From the NCBI GenBank assembly GCA_029194725.1, contig JARFXQ010000016.1:1-64000 (forward strand): a DNA stretch of 64,000 bases, in the 5' to 3' direction. Below, one piece after another: positions 57,039-64,000 of the stretch. The notes under the pieces are model-generated. The model was given only the letters and a program-made list of their open reading frames with translations. It did no database searches and was not told where the DNA came from. The DNA comes from Nitrospira sp. Its GTDB lineage: Bacteria > Nitrospirota > Nitrospiria > Nitrospirales > Nitrospiraceae. The translations under genes and the position numbers were made by a program. How positions within the stretch are numbered: the stretch's first letter is position 1; the number at the start of each line of letters is the position of its first letter.

Positions 57039-57247
57039 CGTCCGGGGTTCCCGGGTCGACCAGCCAGCGAGCGGCGAAACTTTTCTCCCGTCCTCATAGA
57101 GAGGTCCGCTGGTCCCCCGCTCACGCTACCGATGAGATCCCGCACTTTCTCATAGGGATGTTCAGTCGCTTCTTGAGCGTGAACCTCCTTGGCAAGGACT
57201 CCGATGGTTTCTCATAGGCTGAGGCGACAAACTCGACACCTTGCCAT
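57035..57247 (-). pseudogene. Damaged antitoxin gene upstream of the PIN toxin
   Basis: The frame ending in TGA at 57035-57037, overlapping the toxin ATG, reads ETIGVLAKEVHAQEATEHPY, then EKVRDLIGSVSGGPADLS and a basic tail. This is the C-terminal part of a small antitoxin. Upstream of ETIG a TGA interrupts the same frame, which otherwise continues to an ATG at 57245-57247. No alternative ATG stands after the stop. The product is therefore either truncated or made from a non-ATG start. A frameshift from the neighbouring frame is another possibility. Confidence 0.55.
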
Positions 57248-57364
57248 CTCGCTCGACTCTCTGTTCCCTCCCCCGTACGCTCAGCGCCTGTTGAGACTTC
57301 TTACTTGTTTGGGTGACTGAAACCTTTGGCTCTTTGTTCCGGATCAGTGAAGGAGACAGCTCAT

Positions 57365-57748
57365 ATGGCTCAACGACCTTTTCAAACGGGGATTGTCGTC
57401 AATTCGAATGACGGAGAAAACGGCAAGGATGTCGTGATCTATACCGTGCCCGCCAGGAAACGGTTCGATGTGAAATTTCTCGACATCAATGGTTTCGGTC
57501 AGCCGAATCAATCCCTCTTCTACGCCATTCACGTGACGACACGATCAGAAGTAGGCATCTATCCGATCGCAGTCGCCGGTATTTCAGAAATCGCTGAGCC
57601 CGAATTTCCAACCAGATTTTTTGGGGGCCAGGAAACAACCCTCTACGCAGATCCCAAATCCGGCATCCTCTTTTCGGTCGCACGTAAGGATGCTACAGGC
57701 CATGTACGGGTGTTCATCAGTATCTCCGGACTTCTCGTGGACGTTTGA
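57365..57748 (+). CDS. Small protein of unknown function
   Basis: From the ATG at 57365, nine bases after AAGGAG, this gives 127 residues (MAQRPFQTGIVVNSNDGENG). The protein has alternating hydrophobic and polar residues and looks all-beta (VVIYTVPARKRFDVKFLDI, YAIHVTTRSEVGIYPIAV, TTLYADPKSGILFSVAR, GHVRVFISISGLLVDV). It has no signal peptide and no catalytic motif. I recognise no family; the pattern would suit a jelly-roll or immunoglobulin-like fold. It is followed after 78 bases by a truncated methyltransferase gene in the same direction, so the pair may once have been an operon. Confidence 0.7.
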   Translation: MAQRPFQTGIVVNSNDGENGKDVVIYTVPARKRFDVKFLDINGFGQPNQSLFYAIHVTTRSEVGIYPIAVAGISEIAEPEFPTRFFGGQETTLYADPKSGILFSVARKDATGHVRVFISISGLLVDV

Positions 57749-57826
57749 GGAGGAGAGGTACGCAGATTGCTGGGTAAAATTCCCCGATGAGAGACCTACG
57801 ACCACAAACAAGGAAATGGTCTTCCT

Positions 57827-58170
57827 ATGAATGCGACGCCAAACCCCTCTTCCATTTTGCAGACTGCCTTCGGTTTTTGGGGTTCCAAGGTCCTGCTTAC
57901 AGCTGTCGAGGTCGGTCTGTTCACCACACTCGCAAACCGTCGGCTCACCGGGACTGGGTTGGGCAAGGAATTGCAATTCCATCCACGTGCCAATCCCGAC
58001 TTTTTTGACGCCCTCGTGGCGATGAAGTTTCTCGATCGTGAGGGTAACGGCCCAGAGGCGAAGTATTTCAATACGCCCGAGGGCGCCATGTTCCTCGATG
58101 CAGCGAGCCCTCGGTACATCGGAGGGATTCTTGTCATGCTCAATGCGCGGCTGTTCAAATTGAGGACGGC
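57827..58170 (+). pseudogene. O-methyltransferase, N-terminal dimerisation part only
   Basis: The first 110 or so codons match the dimerisation domain of the acetylserotonin/hydroxyindole-type O-methyltransferases: ILQTAFGFWGSKVLLTAVEVGLFTTL, then FFDALVAMKFLDREG, YFNTPEGAMFLD and YIGGILVMLNARLF. The SAM-binding domain that should follow at about residue 150 is absent. From about 58195 the frame instead enters a transposase fragment. It is a truncated gene whose product cannot be a working methyltransferase. Confidence 0.78.
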
Positions 58171-58194
58171 CTCGCGGAACGATGTATTTGTACG

Positions 58195-58355
58195 CTCAAG
58201 GAACATCTTCCAGCCTGTGCGACCATTCCGCACGGTCGAGGAGCTGCGCCACGCGCTCCTGGCTTGGTTGGTGACCTGCAATGAACAGTGGCTGGTCGAA
58301 CGACGTGGGTTCCGTACCCCTCCACAGGTGGATGGGGATCTCATGGCGACCTCAA
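58195..58355 (+). pseudogene. C-terminal fragment of an IS481/IS3-type transposase
   Basis: In the same frame as the truncated methyltransferase the sequence reads FQPVRPFRTVEELRHALLAW, then NEQWLVERRGFRTPPQV and LMAT. This is the end of an integrase-type transposase (relatives read FRTVEELRQALLAF and WLIERHGFRTP). No other part of the element is present. It marks the breakpoint that removed the rest of the methyltransferase. Confidence 0.72.
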
Positions 58356-58503
58356 CTACCTCGAGACGGACGATCGTTGAGCGATGCGAACCAGGGGGCG
58401 GGTCGAACATGACTATTCCGGTCTCCAAGCAATTAGGTGTGGTGCAAGGAACAACTGCCTTGAGATATTTTCCAGGGTAGTGCCTCAGAACTCGCTTTAC
58501 AGT

Positions 58504-58583
58504 CCGTTCGTGCTAAGACCTGTCGAAGCATGAATGAAAGTCATGGAAATCACTCGCCTTTCGACAAGCCCGGGGCCAACGAG
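58504..58583. repeat. Degenerate dispersed repeat units
   Basis: CCGTTCGTGC with a paired GCATGAATG (58504-58535) and CCTTTCGACAAGCC (58557-58570) are worn copies of the repeat family seen at 52384-52536. They lie between the methyltransferase/transposase chimera and the polysaccharide cluster. The rest of 58481-58649 holds no gene. Confidence 0.6.
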
Positions 58584-58649
58584 AAAGATCAATACGCGTT
58601 AGGCGCACAACACTAGAATGGGTCCGTAGGAATGCATACGTATGATAGA

Positions 58650-59786
58650 CTATCGATAAAAATCGCTGATGGTCTCGACTACCTCTGTTTGTTGAGCCGG
58701 TGTCAACTCTGGATAGATTGGAATCGCGATTGTCTCATTGGCGGCCCGTTCGGATTCAGGAAAGTCACCTTGCTTGTGCCCCAAATAGAGAAAACACTCT
58801 TGCAGGTGGAATGGGACCGGATAATAGATCTCGGCACCAATTCCTTTCTGCTTTAAATGGGCCATGAGCGCATCTCGCTGCTCGACTCTGAGCACAAACT
58901 GGTTATAAATGTGATAGTGCTTAGCGCCAGAGCTGCGGTAGACAGGCTCCGGCAATTTCACTCTCCCAGTCTGCGTGAGGCCGCTCTGCTTGAACAGAGT
59001 CTCGTATCGAGTGGCATTCTCCTGCCGTCTTTTGGTCCACCCATCGAGATAATCGAGCTTTACATTGAGAACCGCAGCCTGAATCGTATCAAGCCGGAAG
59101 TTCCCTCCGATGAGCTTGTGATAGTACTTCGGCTTGCTCCCGTGAACACGCAGGACTCGTATCCGCTCCGCGAGATCCGGATCGTTGGTGATGGTCATCC
59201 CGCCATCGCCTAAACATCCGAGATTCTTGCTTGGAAAAAACGACAGGCAGCCGATGGTCCCGATACTACAGGCTCGCCGCCCATCGTGGTATTCCGAGCC
59301 GATGGCCTGGGCCGCGTCCTCGATGACGCTCAGATTATGCCGCTTGGCGATATCCATAATGGGAGTCATGTCGGCGCATTGCCCATAGAGATGGACCGGA
59401 ATAATCGCCTTGCTCTTGGCCGTCAGAGCCGACTTAATTTTGGCGGGATCGATGTTATAGGTGACAGGATCGATGTCTACTAGTACAGGCTTGGCTCCCA
59501 ATCGCACGACTGCCCCGGCCGTGGCAAAGAATGAATAAGGCGTGGTGATGACCTCATCACCCTGGCCGATGCCGAGAGCCATGAGGCCAATCAGGAGCGC
59601 ATCGGTTCCCGAGGTTACTCCAATGCCATACCTAGCCTGACAATAAGCGGCCACGCGTTCCTCTAATTTGCCCACTTCAGGACCAAGAATAAATGCCTGA
59701 CTTTGGAATGTCTGCTCCAGGGCCCCCATGATTTCTTTATGGAGCGGTTCGTGATGTGCTTTCAAATCGAGTAGTGGAACTGGCAT
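58650..59786 (-). CDS. DegT/DnrJ/EryC1-family sugar aminotransferase
   Basis: This 378-residue PLP-dependent aminotransferase transfers an amino group to a keto-sugar nucleotide. The family opening is PVPLLDLKAHHEPLHKEI. GVTSGTDALLIGLMAL, VIEDAAQAIGSEYHDGRRAC and SFFPSKNLGCLGDGG with the PLP lysine follow. GGNFRLDTIQAAVLNVKLDYL closes the core. The exact sugar is not readable; members with this pattern often make amino-deoxy sugars for O-antigen. It stands at the downstream end of the glycosyltransferase cluster. Confidence 0.92.
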   Translation of the reverse strand: MPVPLLDLKAHHEPLHKEIMGALEQTFQSQAFILGPEVGKLEERVAAYCQARYGIGVTSGTDALLIGLMALGIGQGDEVITTPYSFFATAGAVVRLGAKPVLVDIDPVTYNIDPAKIKSALTAKSKAIIPVHLYGQCADMTPIMDIAKRHNLSVIEDAAQAIGSEYHDGRRACSIGTIGCLSFFPSKNLGCLGDGGMTITNDPDLAERIRVLRVHGSKPKYYHKLIGGNFRLDTIQAAVLNVKLDYLDGWTKRRQENATRYETLFKQSGLTQTGRVKLPEPVYRSSGAKHYHIYNQFVLRVEQRDALMAHLKQKGIGAEIYYPVPFHLQECFLYLGHKQGDFPESERAANETIAIPIYPELTPAQQTEVVETISDFYR

Positions 59787-60022
59787 ATCAATCTCCTAAT
59801 TGAAGCTGGCATTAATAGCCGTTAGTAACGCCAAAGCCGATCTACAATGCATTCAGGCCAAGCCGCCAGGCTTCAATAAATGGTCTGTGCCTCGGTCGGG
59901 AAGGCAACTTGGTGCATGTTCAAATACTCGTCGCGTAGAGTCCCATCAACGACTCAATGAAAGCATCTTTACATGATTGGAGCAAGACCGTACAACCAGA
60001 TCCAGCGCACACCAGTGAAAAG

Positions 60023-61297
60023 TTAACTTCTATCTGCTTGGACTCCAGATGTGGATGTATCTAGCCTCCGAGTACGCGGAGCACGACTCATCACACCAAC
60101 TAGCAGCTGGTGCAACCGCCTGGCAATTTCTTTCCGATTGTACAGTCTCTCTGCGGCACAGCGCCCGGCTCGCCCCAGTTCATGGCGTAATTCAGGGGTC
60201 GAAGCTAGCTTGCGGACAGCCTGTTCGAGACCTCGCACATCTTCATAGGGAACCGCCAAACCAGCGCGAGCATCAAGCACGCGCCGAGCACCCTCCCCTC
60301 CACCGGCAAAGAGAATGGGCAACCTGCTGGCCATCGCTTCATAAATCTTACTGGGCACAGAACCGGGTATTGAAAATTTAAGCACGTGGAATCCTACCTG
60401 GGATACCGCCAGCAAGGCAGGAATTCTTTCCTTGGGTAGTGCTCTTAATAGTCGCACATTGAGCAGATTTCCAACCTCGATTCGGCGCTGCAAGGACTCA
60501 CGCTCCGCCCCCTCACCCACCAGCACGAACTGAACATGTTCCAAATCGCGAACTGCCGCGGCAACCTCGAGGACCACATCCAAGCCCTGTGCCATCCCCA
60601 TGACTCCGGCATACGTAAAGGTGACATGATCCGTAGCCCCGAGCAGAGATCGAGCCTCGTCATCAGCAAATTGTGGGCCGAACCTATCAACGTCGACACC
60701 GTTCGTGATAACTTCCGCATCTGTCGAGGAACATCGACGTCGCACTGATTCGACGATCTCGTTCGACGTACCTGTCACCAAAGCAGCCCGTCGGTAGTAT
60801 GACAACTCAAGAGCTTCAGCTCCGGCAAGGATCAGTCGATTGTTGACCACTCCCATGTATTTGGCCGATTCGGGCCACAGATCTGACACATTAAAGACCA
60901 TCGGCACAGCCCATTGTCGGGCCAAGCGAATACCGGCATGCCCGAGGAACAAGGGAGGTGACTCCACAAACAATACATCCGGCTTGGCACACAGAGGTGG
61001 CCCCCAATGAACTACCGATCGAACAAATGAGAAATAACACATGAGCCGATTGACGAAACCGCTTTGAGCTGGACGCAGAGGTACTCTTACCACCGAGAGC
61101 TGTCCCATTACTTCCTTCACGGGATTTCTCGCATCGTACCCTTCAAAAATTCGTCCTGTCGGATAATTAGGTAACGCGGTGAGAACTTCCACCTCCCACC
61201 CTAAGCCTGAAAGCTCTTGCCCCAGCTCAAAGAGGCGTGTCTGAGCAGCCCCAATCTCAGGCGGAAAATATTGTGTTAACAGAAGTATGCGCGGCAT
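60023..61297 (-). CDS. Glycosyltransferase family 4 (WbuB/WcaI-like)
   Basis: This 424-residue GT-B glycosyltransferase has an N-terminal acceptor domain with RILLLTQYFPPEIGAAQTRLFEL and LTALPNYPTGRIFEGY. This start is characteristic of the WbuB-like subgroup that adds amino-deoxy sugars. The C-terminal donor domain has VITNGVDVDRFGP, TYAGVMGMAQGLDVVLEVA, LVGEGAERESL and the EX7E-type region near GSVPSKIYEAMASRLPI. It is probably cytoplasmic, at the inner face of the membrane, in surface-polysaccharide assembly. The donor sugar is not determined. Confidence 0.88.
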   Translation of the reverse strand: MPRILLLTQYFPPEIGAAQTRLFELGQELSGLGWEVEVLTALPNYPTGRIFEGYDARNPVKEVMGQLSVVRVPLRPAQSGFVNRLMCYFSFVRSVVHWGPPLCAKPDVLFVESPPLFLGHAGIRLARQWAVPMVFNVSDLWPESAKYMGVVNNRLILAGAEALELSYYRRAALVTGTSNEIVESVRRRCSSTDAEVITNGVDVDRFGPQFADDEARSLLGATDHVTFTYAGVMGMAQGLDVVLEVAAAVRDLEHVQFVLVGEGAERESLQRRIEVGNLLNVRLLRALPKERIPALLAVSQVGFHVLKFSIPGSVPSKIYEAMASRLPILFAGGGEGARRVLDARAGLAVPYEDVRGLEQAVRKLASTPELRHELGRAGRCAAERLYNRKEIARRLHQLLVGVMSRAPRTRRLDTSTSGVQADRS

Positions 61298-61384
61298 AAA
61301 TTCTTAAAACCAGCTTGAGCGAATAGTACTTACCCGACATCCAGCCTTTCATCCTCTCTTCATCACTATATAACAAAGCTTCCA

Positions 61385-62092
61385 CTAACTTCGGCTAATT
61401 ACCGCAAGATAATGTGTGTTAAACAGTCGGATTCGTTCGAGGACATAACACCCCAACCAGGTATAAGGCGCAAGTAAGCGGCACAACGGCGGTGCCAACG
61501 ACACCCTATGGAAGTCTATATGACAGTCTGGGAATAGATGAACGATCTCACGCTTTCGTATACCTCGCACATCGGGATTCGACGGATTGTTGAGGAGAAA
61601 GTCATACCAAAGAATACGGCCTTCTTCTTTCAGCACACGGAGCATTTCACGAGCGATCATTTCTTTCACGGTAATATCGAGGATAGACGAAAAGACCGTA
61701 AACTGTACAACGAGGTCGAAGCTTGCGGCATTGAACAAGAGCCTCGTAGCGTTGCCGCAGTGAATTTGCATTCCCGGAGGGCTTAACTGCCTTGCTTGGA
61801 TCACGCGGTCTTGAAGAACATCGATCCCTGTCACATTTTCGGGGCACGCTCCCCATTTAATGAACTGACGAAGCCACTGCCCCTGTCCACATCCAATCTC
61901 GAGAATTCTTTTTTTTTGAAGATGTTGGAAATCTGTTGCTCTCAAGACAGCCAAGATATCGCGTTCCAGCTCCTGGAATCGAAAAACATGTGCTTGATTG
62001 AACCATGAATATCGAAGTGCACCCTGCCGTTTCGCGTAAACCGATCTAATACGCGTCTCTTCCGATTCCAGATCGACCTCCAATTGATCCAT
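61385..62092 (-). CDS. SAM-dependent methyltransferase
   Basis: From the ATG at 62090-62092, preceded by GGAAG, about 235 residues encode a class I methyltransferase. Motif I is RILEIGCGQGQWLRQF near residue 65, a motif II-like VTGIDVLQDRVIQA follows, and FDLVVQFTVFSSI and VLKEEGRILWYDFL close the Rossmann core. The C-terminal region (RKREIVHLFPDCHIDFHRVS) suits small-molecule or sugar targets. The longer start at 62182 gives an unusual Arg- and Ser-rich leader and is less likely. Its cluster suggests modification of a surface glycan. Confidence 0.83.
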   Translation of the reverse strand: MDQLEVDLESEETRIRSVYAKRQGALRYSWFNQAHVFRFQELERDILAVLRATDFQHLQKKRILEIGCGQGQWLRQFIKWGACPENVTGIDVLQDRVIQARQLSPPGMQIHCGNATRLLFNAASFDLVVQFTVFSSILDITVKEMIAREMLRVLKEEGRILWYDFLLNNPSNPDVRGIRKREIVHLFPDCHIDFHRVSLAPPLCRLLAPYTWLGCYVLERIRLFNTHYLAVISRS

Positions 62093-62260
62093 CGTTACAC
62101 TTCCATATGAACTATCTAAGATGAGGAAAAGGTGACGAATGGAACTCCTCGCTCTTGTGGGACTACGCGGCCGATGGAACATAGGTCAGATGACATGGCG
62201 TAATGCTGTACTCATCCGTCTCGATCAATCTACATTCCAAGGTCAATGAATAACCTGTTT

Positions 62261-63367
62261 TCAATGGCTCTTTAATTGCCCACCGAACTTTCTCCTTCTT
62301 GCCAATATGGATAAACAAAAGTCTAATAGTATATTAGGATTGAGCTGCATGCGCCTCGCAACACCCTGTCTTTTATGCGACTCCACAACCTCGTGATAGA
62401 AGTTCCCTAAATGTAGAGCGGTTTGTTCTAAGGAGAGAGCTTGCATCTTTTCACGGCCTGCTATGCTCCCCCCTCTAGCCCTAACTAAGCCCAGCTTAAC
62501 TCTTATGTCATCAGGGTCTGGCATCGCGATATGACATCCTTCGATCCCACTAAGCCTTTCACCCACATCACCTACATCAACAGAAACAACCGGGCGATCA
62601 CACGCAAGAGCTTCCTTGATGACGTTTGGCGACCCCTCGTGCAAAGATGTTAGGAGCACAACATCGCTGGCGTTGAGCCAGATGGGAACTTCTTCATGAG
62701 GTACGCCTCGAAGTTGATGCAACTCTGCATTCAGTCCCGATCGGTTGACTTTGTCGACTGCTGCTTGTGCCAAGTAGAGACGTTTACGAGGATCACCAGC
62801 GTTCGTAGGGAATAACACATGGAACTTGTCGGGGTCCCATCCTAACCTGTGGCGGCAGTCCACCTGGTCGAGCGGTCTAAACCGCTCAAGAGCAATACCG
62901 TTTGGAATAATTCGAACCTTCGATCGATTGACGGTGCTAGGAAGAGCCTCTTCGAGATTTCGAGATTTGACCACAATGCCAACAGCTCTTCTGGCCGCAA
63001 TATGCGAGGCCAAAATCCCATATTCACTACTGATTCTTCTTAGTGATCCCGATAGATATTCCCCTAGAAGGTCAGATCCACAGAATGAAACCACCGTCGG
63101 CCTATCCTTAACGATTCCTGTCACTCGCTCTGCCAGAACCCCTCCGTACATGGCATGAACCACATCGGGCTGAAACTGTTCGATGCGACTCCGAAGTTCT
63201 GCTCCCATGGTGAAATAAGAGCGCATACCTCTCTCACAGCGATCAACATGCATTACCTCAACATCCAGGCCCCTACGTGTTAGCCCAAGGACTTGCTGTT
63301 CGATGAAGGTACCCATGGCCGGGTATCTCGGTGTGGGATATAAATTGGTCACCGCCAAAACACGCAT
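62261..63367 (-). CDS. Glycosyltransferase family 4
   Basis: This 368-residue GT-B enzyme has an N-terminal MRVLAVTNLYPTPRYPAMGTFIEQQ, with VVHAMYGG and VVSFCGSDLLGEYL in the acceptor domain. The donor domain carries VRIIPNGIALERFRP, DKFHVLFPTNAGDPRKR, DVVLLTSLHEGSPNVIKEALAC (catalytic Glu pair) and VVSVDVGDVGERL. It is clearly full length. The next gene on the far side is a methyltransferase, and the downstream one is another, which suits a glycan assembly operon on the minus strand. Confidence 0.9.
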   Translation of the reverse strand: MRVLAVTNLYPTPRYPAMGTFIEQQVLGLTRRGLDVEVMHVDRCERGMRSYFTMGAELRSRIEQFQPDVVHAMYGGVLAERVTGIVKDRPTVVSFCGSDLLGEYLSGSLRRISSEYGILASHIAARRAVGIVVKSRNLEEALPSTVNRSKVRIIPNGIALERFRPLDQVDCRHRLGWDPDKFHVLFPTNAGDPRKRLYLAQAAVDKVNRSGLNAELHQLRGVPHEEVPIWLNASDVVLLTSLHEGSPNVIKEALACDRPVVSVDVGDVGERLSGIEGCHIAMPDPDDIRVKLGLVRARGGSIAGREKMQALSLEQTALHLGNFYHEVVESHKRQGVARRMQLNPNILLDFCLSILARRRKFGGQLKSH

Positions 63368-63388
63368 AGAATACCTTCCGTGAGACTA

Positions 63389-64000
63389 TTAGCCGAGCGT
63401 GTGTACTGGTTTGGGTTTTTGGAGAACCAAAAAGACGCCGCTTGTTAGAGCGTCAGTTGCGTCCATTTTTCGGAATCTCGGGGCCAGAGCCGGTGCTTCA
63501 AGCCCATGAGGAGCTTGTTCTCGCTTCGTTAGGAGTAATTCAAAACCCACTTTCTTGGCGAGAATGAGGTGTGTACTCAGCGGCTCTCGGTTTAATAGAA
63601 ATTCACGTTTCCCTCGGACCAGCTTCCACTGCCAATCGGAATAGGCCAAATGTCCGTTCCAAAAAGGCGATCGACCATGAGCTCGAAAATCAATCACATG
63701 CGAAGCATAGCCGCCTGGTTTGAGCCACGCAAACATAGCACGATACGTCTCTTCAAGGTTATCAACATGCTCAAGCACAGCTTGTGAGAAGATCAAATCA
63801 AGTGAGGCTTCATCAATCTGAGGCAGCGAGATCCAAGGAACTCTGTAGCCTAGAAGAGAACCACTGTTCATCCCAATCCGGATCTGGCTGCGGATCTCCT
63901 CGGCTTTGACGGGGAGATTTGTCCAGTCAATAAGATGGCTGGGTAATTCATATGAGTCTATCCGTGGTCCAACGCGAGGAAATTCCGCGTCATCCGGAAC
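63389..64000 (-). CDS. SAM-dependent methyltransferase, 5' end outside the window
   Basis: The frame is open to the window edge, so the start is not seen. The visible 203 codons include the downstream half of a class I methyltransferase fold: LDLIFSQAVLEHVDNLEETYRAMFAWLKPGG near the middle, the typical post-motif-I block with EHV, then HVIDFRAHG. The Rossmann glycine motif should lie upstream of the edge. The ATG at 63869-63871 is internal, as the preceding codons (EIRSQIRIG) continue the protein. Confidence 0.8.
   Translation of the reverse strand, partial: VPDDAEFPRVGPRIDSYELPSHLIDWTNLPVKAEEIRSQIRIGMNSGSLLGYRVPWISLPQIDEASLDLIFSQAVLEHVDNLEETYRAMFAWLKPGGYASHVIDFRAHGRSPFWNGHLAYSDWQWKLVRGKREFLLNREPLSTHLILAKKVGFELLLTKREQAPHGLEAPALAPRFRKMDATDALTSGVFLVLQKPKPVHTLG

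Overview
The window looks like a chromosomal segment of a Nitrospira-like bacterium. This is inferred from the style of the housekeeping proteins, the moderately high GC, and the mix of a DAHP synthase, an FTR1 permease carrying a cytochrome c domain, a TonB-dependent receptor and sugar-nucleotide/glycosyltransferase genes. No rRNA, tRNA or CRISPR array was found, so the taxonomy is an inference only.

Region 1 (1-10.7 kb) is an insertion-sequence graveyard. It holds an IS21 istA stub cut by a complete IS1380 element, then decayed IS110 and ISL3 transposases, and an old IS1380-type remnant split by an IS630 element. Next comes a three-level nest: an intact IS1380 element (perfect 17-bp ends, 5-bp target duplication) lies inside an IS5-family element, which lies inside a decayed IS1634/IS4-like transposase. 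Scattered through this region and next to the following genes are three copies of one perfect palindrome, core TGTTGGACATGTCCAACA.

Region 2 (11-14.2 kb) carries a plasmid-type partition pair resembling IncC (ParA) and KorB (ParB), followed by a decayed asparagine synthetase gene. The palindromes are the best candidates for the centromere or operator of this ParB. No replication gene is visible, so this may be what is left of an integrated plasmid or element.

Region 3 (14.4-24 kb) has metal and envelope functions: a CobW-type GTPase, a PAP2 phosphatase, a TonB-like protein, a TonB-dependent receptor, a small His-rich exported protein, a DAHP synthase, and a cytochrome c-FTR1 permease. An IS3 remnant follows.

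Region 4 (24-51.8 kb) is ordinary core genome. It starts with a PilZ protein, a LuxR-type regulator and a lipoprotein. A long minus-strand run then reads DUF502, glmU, glmS, gatC, panD, gatA, DUF948, ytxH-like, gatB, eno, ftsB-like, era, mgtE, recO, DUF971, lipoprotein, glgA. A divergent plus-strand run reads tmk, holB, metG and an exported protein. smc and ispH follow on the minus strand.

Region 5 (51.9-58.6 kb) is accessory and decaying. It has a solitary HigA-type antitoxin, dispersed GAGCTTGTCGAA-type repeats, and a DUF4062-nSTAND1-SUMF1 conflict-type gene broken by a nonsense codon, a frameshift and an IS4-family insertion. It also has a PIN toxin with a damaged antitoxin, a small unknown gene, and a methyltransferase fragment fused to a transposase fragment.

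Region 6 (58.6-64 kb) is part of a surface-polysaccharide cluster: a DegT-type aminotransferase, two glycosyltransferases and two methyltransferases. The last gene runs off the window.
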